A DNA stretch of 64,000 nt. Origin: UBA4416 sp036676295. GTDB lineage: Bacteria; Bacteroidota; Bacteroidia; B-17B0; Aurantibacillaceae. Of the stretch, positions 1 to 7,405 are shown one piece after another. The notes beneath the pieces were generated by a model. The model ran no database searches, was not told the DNA's origin, and saw only the letters and a list, made by a program, of their open reading frames with translations. The first letter of the stretch is position 1. Each line of letters opens with the position of its first letter. Position numbers and translations under genes: made by a program. The stretch spans positions 682,001 to 746,000 of the forward strand of contig JAKFDE010000016.1 of the NCBI GenBank assembly GCA_036676295.1, in the 5' to 3' direction.

Positions 1-2055
1 TTAAAAAAACTAGCATTAACCACTACGGCTGTTATTGCATTAGCCTTTTCTGTAAGTGCACAGAAAAATTTCTTAAAAGATGCTGACTTAGCATACCAAA
101 ATCATCAATATTTTAACGCGATCGAGCTTTATAAACAAGCTTACACTAAGGTTAAAAAAGCAGATGCTAAGTCTAAGATCTTATTTAGAACAGCTGAATC
201 TTACCATGCAATAAGTGATTTAAAAGGTGCTGAAACCTATTATAACAAAGCAATTAAAGCAAAATACCCTGATCCGATCGCTATTTTAAAGTTAGCGGAT
301 TGTTTAAAAGCTCAACAAAAATACCCTGAAGCTATTGTAGAATACAATAACTACAAAAAAGAGATGCCTTCTGATCCTCGTGGAGAAAACGGTGTAAAAT
401 CTTGTGAGTTAGCTCAACAATGGAAAGATGCAAAAGGAACTCCTGAAACTCGTTTAAAAGTGGAGCCTATGGCATTGATCAACTCTAAAGAGGCTGATTT
501 TTGCCCTGCATATGCTGATAAAAAATACAATACTCTTTATTTTACCTCAACTCGCCCGGGTGGTCAAGGATCAATTGATGTTACAACCGGTCAAAACCAT
601 TCTGATATTTATGAAGTAAAATTAGATAAAAACGGAAAATGGAGTACACCGGCACCTCTTGCTACTACAATCGTTAGCAAAATGAATGAAGGAAGTGCTT
701 TCGTTTCTAAAAAAGGAGATTTAATGTTTATGACCCGTTGTGGTGAACAAAAAAACAAACAAGTAAAATGTCAATTATACGTTTCTAAAAAACAAGGGCC
801 GTCTTGGGCAGAACCAGAGCCATTACCATTTAATGTAGATTCTATTCACTTAAGACATGCTGTTATTTCTGCTGATGGAAATACATTATATTTTGACTCT
901 AAATTACCTGGTACTTATGGTGGAACAGATATCTGGATGAGTACTTTTGATAAAAAAGGAAAAACCTGGGGAACTCCTGTAAATTTAGGACCAAGTGTAA
1001 ATACTGCCGGAAATGAAGGTTTTCCTTATATGGCTGATGACAATAAAACATTATATTTCTCTTCTGATACGCATTTAGGTATGGGAGGTTTAGATATTTT
1101 TAAAGCTGAGAAAGATGCCAATGGCAAATTTACTAAAGCGCCGGAAAACTTAAAATCCCCAATGAACTCTGCAGGTGATGATTTCGGTATTGTGTTCGAG
1201 GGTAAAAAAATCAAAGGTTATTTCACTTCTAACCGTGAAGGCGGAAAAGGTGGTGATGATATTTATTCATTCGTATTACCTCCATTGATCTTTAACTTGA
1301 GCGGAACTGTTGTAAGTATTGAAAACAACGAGCCTATCCAAAATGCTTTGATCCACTTAAAAGGATCAAGCGGAGATATGTTTGAATTTAAAACGGCTGC
1401 TGACGGTAAATACAACTTCAAATTAAAAGAAAACACATCTTATGAAGTAACTGTTGCTACTGATAAATCAACTATTTCTCAAACTTTTAAAGCTGGTTTC
1501 TTAGCTAATAAGGATATGGGTAAATTAACAACTGTTGATAATAACGAATCTAAAGATTTCATTAAAGATTTCGCATTAACTCCGGTTAAAGCTGAAATTC
1601 GTTTCCCTGCTGTACAGTATGACTTAGGTAAAGCTACTTTACGTCCTGAGTCTAAGGATTCATTGAACTTCTTATACCAAACGTTAGTAGATAACCCTAC
1701 TATTGTAATTGAATTACAAGCTCACACAGATAGCCGTGGTAATGATAAAGCCAATCAGAAATTATCTGAAGATCGTGCTAAATCTTGTGTTGATTATTTA
1801 AACCTTGAGAAAAAAATTCCTTTGGAACGTTTAATGAGCAAAGGTTGGGGTGAGAAAAAATTATTAATTAAAGATGACGTAATTAATAAAGCTAAAACTA
1901 AAGAAGAAAAAGAAGCTTTACACCAAAAAAACCGTCGTACAGTATTCCGTATTGTAAACTGGGATTATGTTGATCCTAATGCTCCAAAATCTGACAAACC
2001 AACTTACAAACCACAAGTTGTTGGTGACGAAGATTCTGAGAAAATTGAAGAATAA
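1..2055 (+). CDS. PorE-like OmpA-family envelope protein (5' end cut by window)
   Basis: The frame is open from base 1; the window begins inside or just at the start of a Sec signal peptide (KKLALTTTAVIALAFSVSA, cleavage before Q). Modules in order: TPR-like helices (about 60-360), PD40/beta-propeller repeats (about 480-1280, with LYF and GGxDI/DIW motifs), a carboxypeptidase regulatory-like domain (about 1290-1540), and a C-terminal OmpA peptidoglycan-binding domain (about 1600-1960, AHTDSRGNDKANQ motif). This order matches PorE, the type IX secretion component that anchors the machinery to peptidoglycan; related OmpA proteins outside T9SS share it. The product is expected in the periplasm, attached to peptidoglycan. 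A strong terminator follows. PorE itself is an inference from domain order. Confidence 0.85.
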   Translation, partial: LKKLALTTTAVIALAFSVSAQKNFLKDADLAYQNHQYFNAIELYKQAYTKVKKADAKSKILFRTAESYHAISDLKGAETYYNKAIKAKYPDPIAILKLADCLKAQQKYPEAIVEYNNYKKEMPSDPRGENGVKSCELAQQWKDAKGTPETRLKVEPMALINSKEADFCPAYADKKYNTLYFTSTRPGGQGSIDVTTGQNHSDIYEVKLDKNGKWSTPAPLATTIVSKMNEGSAFVSKKGDLMFMTRCGEQKNKQVKCQLYVSKKQGPSWAEPEPLPFNVDSIHLRHAVISADGNTLYFDSKLPGTYGGTDIWMSTFDKKGKTWGTPVNLGPSVNTAGNEGFPYMADDNKTLYFSSDTHLGMGGLDIFKAEKDANGKFTKAPENLKSPMNSAGDDFGIVFEGKKIKGYFTSNREGGKGGDDIYSFVLPPLIFNLSGTVVSIENNEPIQNALIHLKGSSGDMFEFKTAADGKYNFKLKENTSYEVTVATDKSTISQTFKAGFLANKDMGKLTTVDNNESKDFIKDFALTPVKAEIRFPAVQYDLGKATLRPESKDSLNFLYQTLVDNPTIVIELQAHTDSRGNDKANQKLSEDRAKSCVDYLNLEKKIPLERLMSKGWGEKKLLIKDDVINKAKTKEEKEALHQKNRRTVFRIVNWDYVDPNAPKSDKPTYKPQVVGDEDSEKIEE

Positions 2056-2074
2056 TAGTTAACTCTAAAATCAT

Positions 2075-2107
2075 AAAAAACCCTTCCAATTACAGGAAGG
2101 GTTTTTT
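2075..2107 (+). terminator. Rho-independent terminator after the PorE-like gene
   Basis: A perfect 7-bp stem CCCTTCC/GGAAGGG with a 7-nt loop is flanked by A6 upstream and T6 downstream, so it could work in both directions. It lies 20 bp after the stop codon. Confidence 0.9.
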
Positions 2108-2178
2108 GTTACATACCATTTATAACTATCAAAATATGTTAATTCAATAAGTATATTGGTAAATAATGTAATTTTGTA

Positions 2179-2430
2179 GTGTACAAAAAAATAGAAATCT
2201 TGCGCGACATCATTTGGACTGTTATCATTATATGGGTTGTTTGGAAAATATATGATGCTTTTAAGAATGTATCAAAATCCAAAACACAAACTCATGGGTA
2301 CAATTCTCAACAAAACAACTATTATCAAAAAAAGGAAGGTGAAGTAAAAGTTGACCACTCGGCACCAAAACAAAAATCACATTTTAAACCGGAAGATGGA
2401 GAATATGTTGATTATGAAGAATTAAAATAA
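2179..2430 (+). CDS. Small membrane-anchored DUF4834-type protein
   Basis: An 83-residue protein starting at GTG. One N-terminal transmembrane helix (about residues 8-27, rich in I, V and W) is followed by a polar, Q/N/K-rich linker and an acidic end (GEYVDYEELK). This shape and the C-terminal motif fit the DUF4834 family of Bacteroidota; the function is unknown. Its stop overlaps the start of the next gene by one base (TAATGA), so the two are probably co-translated. Confidence 0.7.
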   Translation: MYKKIEILRDIIWTVIIIWVVWKIYDAFKNVSKSKTQTHGYNSQQNNYYQKKEGEVKVDHSAPKQKSHFKPEDGEYVDYEELK

Positions 2431-3005
2431 TGAAACAAAGGATCAGATTAATAATCATATTTGCTTTTACCATGTCTTATACAGGCTTCTCGCAAGAAAC
2501 GCCTATATCTCCGCCTATAACTAATCCTCCGTTTCAAAACGCTCCTAAAGATTTTAATAGCTTTAAAGAACGCTTGTATTTTGGCGGAAATGTAGGCGCC
2601 TGGTTTGGTAGCACAACTTATATTTATTTGCAACCCTTGGTTGGTTGTAAGATCAATAAACAATTTTCAATAGGAGGGGGCTTTACTTACAATTATTTTA
2701 GCCAAACCTATGGCGGGCAAAAATACACATCAAGCATTTATGGTGGAAATACATTTGCACGTTATTTAATTTTAGAAAATTTCTTTGCACAAGTAGGATG
2801 GGATAGATTAAGTGTGCCGGATTATACAACCGGTATTCTGGATAGCAGAACATGGGTAGACAATATTTTAGTAGGTGGCGGCTACAGACAGTCATTTTCG
2901 GAACGAGGAAGCTTCGTAGCGGGTATTTTCTACAATATCAATCAAACCCCTTTATCTCCCTATCCAAACCCTATTGTTCAAATTGGGTTTAACATTGGGC
3001 TTTAA
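2430..3005 (+). CDS. Predicted outer-membrane beta-barrel protein, function unknown
   Basis: A 191-residue protein with a Sec signal peptide (about residues 1-21, ending FSQ) and a Pro-rich segment. The rest has alternating hydrophobic/aromatic strands and Gly-rich turns (LYFGGNVGAWFG, SIGGGFTYNYF, VGGGYRQSF) and ends in a hydrophobic strand (IQIGFNIGL-like), all typical of small outer-membrane barrels. It is coupled to the DUF4834-type gene upstream and converges with the glycosyltransferase downstream, overlapping it by 4 bp. No family name can be given with confidence. Confidence 0.7.
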   Translation: MKQRIRLIIIFAFTMSYTGFSQETPISPPITNPPFQNAPKDFNSFKERLYFGGNVGAWFGSTTYIYLQPLVGCKINKQFSIGGGFTYNYFSQTYGGQKYTSSIYGGNTFARYLILENFFAQVGWDRLSVPDYTTGILDSRTWVDNILVGGGYRQSFSERGSFVAGIFYNINQTPLSPYPNPIVQIGFNIGL

Positions 3006-4975
3006 TCCCACAATGTCCATTTTGTTGGATTATAATCTATTCTATGTAAATGAAAATTAAAGATGGTGTACTTCGATTTTTTTTGTTTTTCGATGAATAC
3101 CTCAAGATTCATGTTTTTCTTATGCCATTTGGAGAATTCGGTTCCGGCAAATAACTCAATATAAACACGCTGATTTTTCTTTACAGAATTATAATAATCT
3201 TTCAAATAAACAGCTTTATAAAAAACAGCGTCTTTCCCTTGTTCAGAAACCGAAAGGCATAACTTGTCATTATCCAGATCTGTAATACTATCGCAAACAA
3301 ATTGTAATTCTGCTACCAAATACTGATTTTTTGTAGCCAATGTTTTTTGAATAGGGATTTTTACATTAAAAGGATACTTCTTGTCTAACTGGTTTAACGT
3401 ATATGATAAACTATCTCCGTAATAGGTTAGCGGTTTTTTCCAATCTACATACAACTCCAGATCCGTATTTAAAAGCGAAATGGTGTTTAATATAGAAACA
3501 TCCGTATTGCTATAATATCGTTTAGACAAAACGGTTACATTACTAAAATAATTCTCCTCATGAGACACTAAATTTGGATAATACTCTTTCACCAATAACA
3601 TGTCAACCGGACTTAATCCTCCAATAACAATATAAGGTTGTTTAAGATTTCTTAAATAAGCTCTGAATCTATCTGTATGTTTAAAAACAGAATCCTGAGC
3701 TGACAGGTAATTAAATTTAGTATGAAACTTTTTCTCGTAGACATACACAAAAAACTTTTCTGATCCAAAGATCGAAGTCACATTCTTGGCTCCTACTCGT
3801 TTTTGCATGTCCAACGTGGTTTTAGCCTGCATTTCAAAATCATGTACATGCACTTTACTAAAAATGTGTTTTTTGTGAAGAGACTGAAAACAAAAGCCTG
3901 TAACTAAGATGAAGACAAACCAATAGGTTTGCTTTTTGGTTAACCAGCCGGCAAATGAACTTAAAAAGATAATTAATGTAATGCCCGCAAACAATAAAAC
4001 CGAAAATTGCAAAATAGGATTTTTGAAAACAGAATATAAATGAATGATCAAATAATTAATCAGAAAGATCCATAATAAAAAAAATTGCTTTTTAGTAAGA
4101 GGAATTAATTTGAATATAGATATCAAAAGCAAAGCTAAAAATAAAACCATATTTAATTTCCCGGTTATACCGCAACCCAATAATGTTTTTACAAAAAAGT
4201 AAATCTCATTATTTCTAGGCGCAGAAAGCCATCCTCCGGAAGAGGTGCCAATGCCGCCTATAGAAAATTGATATAATGTAATTGATAAATGCGGTAAATA
4301 TAAAAGCGCTGCCAATAAACAAAACAACAGGTAGTTTTTTAAACGCTCTTTTCTGATATAAAACAAGGTTAAAACAGATACTGAAACTGCAAATAAACAA
4401 CTCATATGATGATTATAAGCACAGAGTATTGCAAAAAGTGTAAATAAAAAATAATCTTTGCGTGTTACATTTTCTGAAAATAAAATTTTAAAAATAATGT
4501 GCAGTAATAAAATAGAAAAAAGTACTCCCGTAATATACATACGTGCATAAGAACTGTACACTAAAAAAATAAATGATAAAGAAACAACAGTAGCCGCGAT
4601 TAAACCAACTTTCTCATCAAAAAACGTTTTACAAAATTTATAGATATACCAAATAGAAAATACACCGCAAATTAAAAATGGAACTTTAATAGCAATTTCA
4701 TTAAAGCCAAATAGTTTTGTCCAAAACCATAAAAACAATTGAACTAAAGCCGGATGAGTATCAGTTATTTTAATCCCATAATTAACTTCATCGACAAAAT
4801 TCGGAAAAATGGTTCTACTTAATCCGCTTAATTCATCATGACTAAATTGATACTGATCAATAGGAATGAAGCGCAGAGCTATCCCCACGAGAAGAATAGC
4901 CATTAAAAGCCAATTTTCTTTTATATTTTTAATAATACTCAACAATTTATCAGCTAAATTAAAAAAAATTATCAT
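3002..4975 (-). CDS. GT39-type membrane glycosyltransferase (ArnT/PMT-like)
   Basis: A 657-residue protein with about 10-12 transmembrane helices in the first 400 residues and a soluble C-terminal domain. After the first helix comes the acidic motif HDELSG (about residues 40-45), the position of the catalytic Asp-Glu of GT-C enzymes that use polyprenyl-phosphate sugars; DTHP in the next loop is also typical. The expected role is transfer of a sugar from a lipid carrier to a lipid or protein in the periplasm; the substrate cannot be read from the sequence. The C-terminal 250 residues look like a periplasmic domain. Confidence 0.75.
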   Translation of the reverse strand: MIIFFNLADKLLSIIKNIKENWLLMAILLVGIALRFIPIDQYQFSHDELSGLSRTIFPNFVDEVNYGIKITDTHPALVQLFLWFWTKLFGFNEIAIKVPFLICGVFSIWYIYKFCKTFFDEKVGLIAATVVSLSFIFLVYSSYARMYITGVLFSILLLHIIFKILFSENVTRKDYFLFTLFAILCAYNHHMSCLFAVSVSVLTLFYIRKERLKNYLLFCLLAALLYLPHLSITLYQFSIGGIGTSSGGWLSAPRNNEIYFFVKTLLGCGITGKLNMVLFLALLLISIFKLIPLTKKQFFLLWIFLINYLIIHLYSVFKNPILQFSVLLFAGITLIIFLSSFAGWLTKKQTYWFVFILVTGFCFQSLHKKHIFSKVHVHDFEMQAKTTLDMQKRVGAKNVTSIFGSEKFFVYVYEKKFHTKFNYLSAQDSVFKHTDRFRAYLRNLKQPYIVIGGLSPVDMLLVKEYYPNLVSHEENYFSNVTVLSKRYYSNTDVSILNTISLLNTDLELYVDWKKPLTYYGDSLSYTLNQLDKKYPFNVKIPIQKTLATKNQYLVAELQFVCDSITDLDNDKLCLSVSEQGKDAVFYKAVYLKDYYNSVKKNQRVYIELFAGTEFSKWHKKNMNLEVFIEKQKKSKYTIFNFHLHRIDYNPTKWTLWD

Positions 4976-5020
4976 TTTTGTGGCTCTTAGTTATAATTAA
5001 GAAAATTACTCGAGTGTTTG

Positions 5021-5105
5021 TTCCGATTGTTATCGGAAAGTATACAAACAAATGTGGCCTATGCCTAGGTGTTGGTCCCGATAGCTATCGGGAGATATAC
5101 AAGTA
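5021..5105 (+). repeat. Two degenerate partial tRNA-Leu copies, each interrupted by a palindrome
   Basis: Just upstream of the intact tRNA-Leu, its D-arm half occurs twice more in decayed form. Copy 2 has GCCTAGGTGTTGG (5063-5075), then the palindrome TCCCGATAGCTATCGGGA (5076-5093), then TATACAAGTA (5096-5105), where the intact gene has GCCCAGGTGTTGG, AATGG, TATACAAGTA. Copy 1 has GTGTTTG, the related palindrome TTCCGATTGTTATCGGAA (5021-5038), then TATACAA (5041-5047). In both, the palindrome sits exactly in the D-loop. The anticodon arm and 3' half are missing, so these are not functional tRNAs. Confidence 0.75.
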
Positions 5106-5115
5106 AGCAGGGATT

Positions 5116-5196
5116 GCCCAGGTGTTGGAATGGTATACAAGTACGCTTGAGGTGCGTATGCCGCAAGGTGTAGGGGTTCGAGTCCCCTTCTGGGTA
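5116..5196 (+). tRNA. tRNA-Leu (anticodon GAG)
   Basis: Cloverleaf read by hand: acceptor stem GCCCAGG (5116-5122) with TCTGGGT (5189-5195), including G-U pairs at both ends, and discriminator A5196. The D stem is TTG/CAA. The anticodon stem is TACGC/GCGTA (5142-5146, 5154-5158) around loop TTGAGGT, giving anticodon GAG at 5149-5151. A long class II variable arm (GCC-GCAA-GGT) and T arm AGGGG-TTCGAGT-CCCCT follow. The long variable arm and the anticodon identify leucine (CUC/CUU codons). CCA is not encoded. Degenerate copies lie upstream and a terminator lies directly downstream. Confidence 0.95.
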
Positions 5197-5203
5197 CAAA
5201 AAA

Positions 5204-5233
5204 AGAAAAGCCGTCAGAAATGATGGCTTTTCT
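5204..5233 (+). terminator. Terminator hairpin after tRNA-Leu
   Basis: A 13-bp stem (AGAAAAGCCGTCA with TGATGGCTTTTCT, one G-T pair) closes a GAAA tetraloop 7 bp after the tRNA. The T-rich 3' arm can serve as the U tract. Confidence 0.8.
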
Positions 5234-5359
5234 GCTTAAAGAATCTTATGTCTTACAGAAAGACATCTATTATGTCAAAAAGAATCTCTAATTTTATTAG
5301 TGTTAAGGCTTAAATAAATTAATACGGAAATATTTAGAAATATTTATTTTTTAATTGTT

Positions 5360-6427
5360 ATGTCCTTTTTTTATTTCCCTCCATTAAAAGGACAACAAAT
5401 AGAATTGCTTGCTGAAAGCGGTGCGATAATGTCTGGCGATGATCCTTCTTCAAATGCTTTACTAAAACAATCAACCTACAGAGCTGCAACATTAAGATTT
5501 TCATTGCCGGCAGACAGCCATAAAATATATTCTAAAATTTATAATTTCCCTTCGCATGGCATAGGCATTTATTCGGCTACGTTTAATAATCCAAGCATAG
5601 GAGATCCATTAAGTATATATTATTTTTTTAAAACGCCCGTTATTCGCAAAAAACGCTGGAACGCTTTTTTGGAAATAGCTGCAGGTGTAGCCGGTAATTT
5701 TAACCCTTACCACAAAACTCACAACCCCGACAATAAATTAATAGGATCAAACATAAATATGGTTGGACATCTTGCTATCGGCGTTGAGTGTGATGTTTCA
5801 AAACGATTCTCCCTTGGAACTAGTGCAGGGTATCGACATTTTTCAAATGGTTTTATAAAAGCTCCTAACTTTGGCATTAATCTTATTCCTGTTACTCTAA
5901 ATGCAAATTTTAAATTATCAAAAAACAATACTGATAATTTAAGAGGGAACATTCAGCCATTTCAACCACACAATCAAATCAGTATTTTTTATGCCCCTGG
6001 ATCTAAAAATTTTTCGACTGAAGAAAAAAATTACTTTGTAAGTACTTTAGGAATACTCTTTATCAGGCAAATAAACTATAAAGCAGGTATAGGTGCCGGC
6101 CTTGATCTTTTTTATAAAAGTTCAGGAAAAGAAAAAGTAAATGGTGAAGAAAATGACTTAAGTAAAACAGTAAGTTCAGGAATGTATGCCTCCATCGAAT
6201 GGGTGCTAACCGAAAAATTTCGAATTAATACAGGCGTAGGCCTTTACCTGTTTAGACATCCTGAAAACGATGAACCATACCCTCTTTACGAGCGAATTTC
6301 TGCCAGATATACAATAAACAAAAACTTATTTGCAGGTATCGGAATAAAGATAAATGGCAGTTCATCTGATTATATCGAATGGACACTTGGCTATACGTTC
6401 AAAAGAGATAAAAACACCTATAATTAA
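5360..6427 (+). CDS. PagL-like lipid A deacylase / acyloxyacyl hydrolase-family protein
   Basis: A 355-residue outer-membrane-type protein. Residues about 158-164 (YRHFSNG) match the conserved His-x-Ser motif of PagL lipid A 3-O-deacylases, with H160 and S162 in the catalytic positions; beta strands before and after are typical of an 8-strand barrel. A C-terminal extension of about 160 residues, also strand-rich, makes it longer than classical PagL. The start is uncertain. From the ATG only a short hydrophobic stretch remains, but the frame is open back to 5318, and the upstream codons would give a normal signal peptide (see findings). No neighbour suggests a pathway. Confidence 0.75.
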   Translation: MSFFYFPPLKGQQIELLAESGAIMSGDDPSSNALLKQSTYRAATLRFSLPADSHKIYSKIYNFPSHGIGIYSATFNNPSIGDPLSIYYFFKTPVIRKKRWNAFLEIAAGVAGNFNPYHKTHNPDNKLIGSNINMVGHLAIGVECDVSKRFSLGTSAGYRHFSNGFIKAPNFGINLIPVTLNANFKLSKNNTDNLRGNIQPFQPHNQISIFYAPGSKNFSTEEKNYFVSTLGILFIRQINYKAGIGAGLDLFYKSSGKEKVNGEENDLSKTVSSGMYASIEWVLTEKFRINTGVGLYLFRHPENDEPYPLYERISARYTINKNLFAGIGIKINGSSSDYIEWTLGYTFKRDKNTYN

Positions 6428-6755
6428 CCTTATTTGTAATGTTAATTTATACTGTTTTATATAAAATACGACCAGTATCATATAATTTAACTCTTAAAAG
6501 CATTATCAAGCCCTATTTTACAGCTAAAATTTAACTGACATTAATCATATTTTTTTATTTGTCCTCTTCTTTACATATTAAATCTGATTACCTTTTATCA
6601 AAAACAAGCTCGTTTTTATTAGATTTAAATACGTTTTTCCTTAAAAAAACTTCAGGAAATAAAAATTCATTGATCCTTTTTTCATAATTAAACGATTGAA
6701 ATTATTGACATTCAATAGTTTTAAAGGGTCATAATAAAATAATCCAATTACTTTA

Positions 6756-6771
6756 TATGATTGATGTCATA
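6756..6771. promoter_or_regulatory. FNR-type palindrome, distal nos site
   Basis: TATGATTGATGTCATA: perfect arms TATGA/TCATA around six bases. It lies 68 bp upstream of the proximal nos site and has no convincing -7 box at the usual distance, so it is probably an auxiliary site. Confidence 0.65.
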
Positions 6772-6822
6772 CGATTAGATAAATATTATGATTAATCTCA
6801 AGAAACAGGAATAATGGCTTTT

Positions 6823-6840
6823 ATATGATTATAGTCATAT
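6823..6840. promoter_or_regulatory. FNR-type palindrome, proximal nos site
   Basis: ATATGATTATAGTCATAT: perfect 6-bp arms around six bases, centred at 6831.5. It sits 29.5 bp before the possible -7 box at 6861-6868, an activator position near -41.5. The probable regulator is the Crp/Fnr protein encoded at 34277-34870. Confidence 0.75.
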
Positions 6841-6897
6841 AAATTGTACATTTACTACAAGACCTTTACACAAAAATTAACATTAATTTATAATCTT

Positions 6898-7386
6898 ATG
6901 AAAACACTGACAATCCTTGCATCGATTATGATGACAGCAATTTTCACTTCTTGCGGAGGAGGTGGAGATAAAGCTAAAGAAACAAAAACTGCTGAAGAAT
7001 CCACTCAAAGTACGGTGGCCGATCCGAACGCTTATGATCCAAAAAGAGGCGAAGGAAAATACACTGCGGAATCATTGGCTTTAACAGATAAATTAGATGA
7101 GGCACAAGCAAAAACAGGAGAAGATGTTTCAAATGTAAAATGTACGTCTTGCCACAAAATGAGTGATGAGAAATTAGTTGGACCAGGTTGGGCTGGAGTT
7201 ACAAAAAGAAGAACCGGAGAATGGATCATGAATTTTATTACAAATCCGGATCCTATGTTAGATAAAGATCCTGAAGCTCAAGCTATGTTAGAATTATGTT
7301 TGGTTAGAATGCCAAATCAAAGTTTAACGGATGGTGATGCAAGAGCAATTTTAGAATATATGAGAAAAAATGATGGAGTTAAATAA
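6898..7386 (+). CDS. c-type cytochrome lipoprotein of the nos operon
   Basis: A 162-residue protein. The ATG at 6898 starts a lipoprotein signal peptide with lipobox FTSC (C19) and a Gly-rich linker; an upstream in-frame TTG (6844) would precede the promoter and is rejected. One class I cytochrome c domain: heme-binding CTSCH at residues 82-86 and a probable distal Met in LVRMPNQ. Cytochromes of this type head nos operons of clade II N2O reducers and are thought to pass electrons to NosZ. It is probably anchored to a membrane facing the periplasm. nosZ follows after 19 bp. A FNR-type site sits at its promoter. Confidence 0.85.
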   Translation: MKTLTILASIMMTAIFTSCGGGGDKAKETKTAEESTQSTVADPNAYDPKRGEGKYTAESLALTDKLDEAQAKTGEDVSNVKCTSCHKMSDEKLVGPGWAGVTKRRTGEWIMNFITNPDPMLDKDPEAQAMLELCLVRMPNQSLTDGDARAILEYMRKNDGVK

Positions 7387-7405
7387 CTAATTTAAATAAA
7401 CAAAT

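Larger units (their letters stand above)
6428..6897 (+). promoter_or_regulatory. Leader/promoter region of the nos operon
   Basis: This 470-bp AT-rich region has no coding sequence that I can support. Its distal part, next to the PagL-like gene, shows nothing clear. The last 150 bp hold two FNR-type palindromes (listed separately at 6756 and 6823) and the probable start of nos transcription. A possible -7 box, GACCTTTA at 6861-6868, lies 29.5 bp from the centre of the proximal palindrome, the same distance as at five other promoters in this window. Confidence 0.65.

Noticed and set aside
6536..6547. TGACATTAATCA and, at 6789-6800, TGATTAATCTCA as extra FNR-type sites in the nos leader
   Set aside because: Only the TGA/TCA core matches, the outer arms do not pair well, and no -7 box lies at 29.5 bp. 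Such cores are expected by chance in AT-rich DNA.
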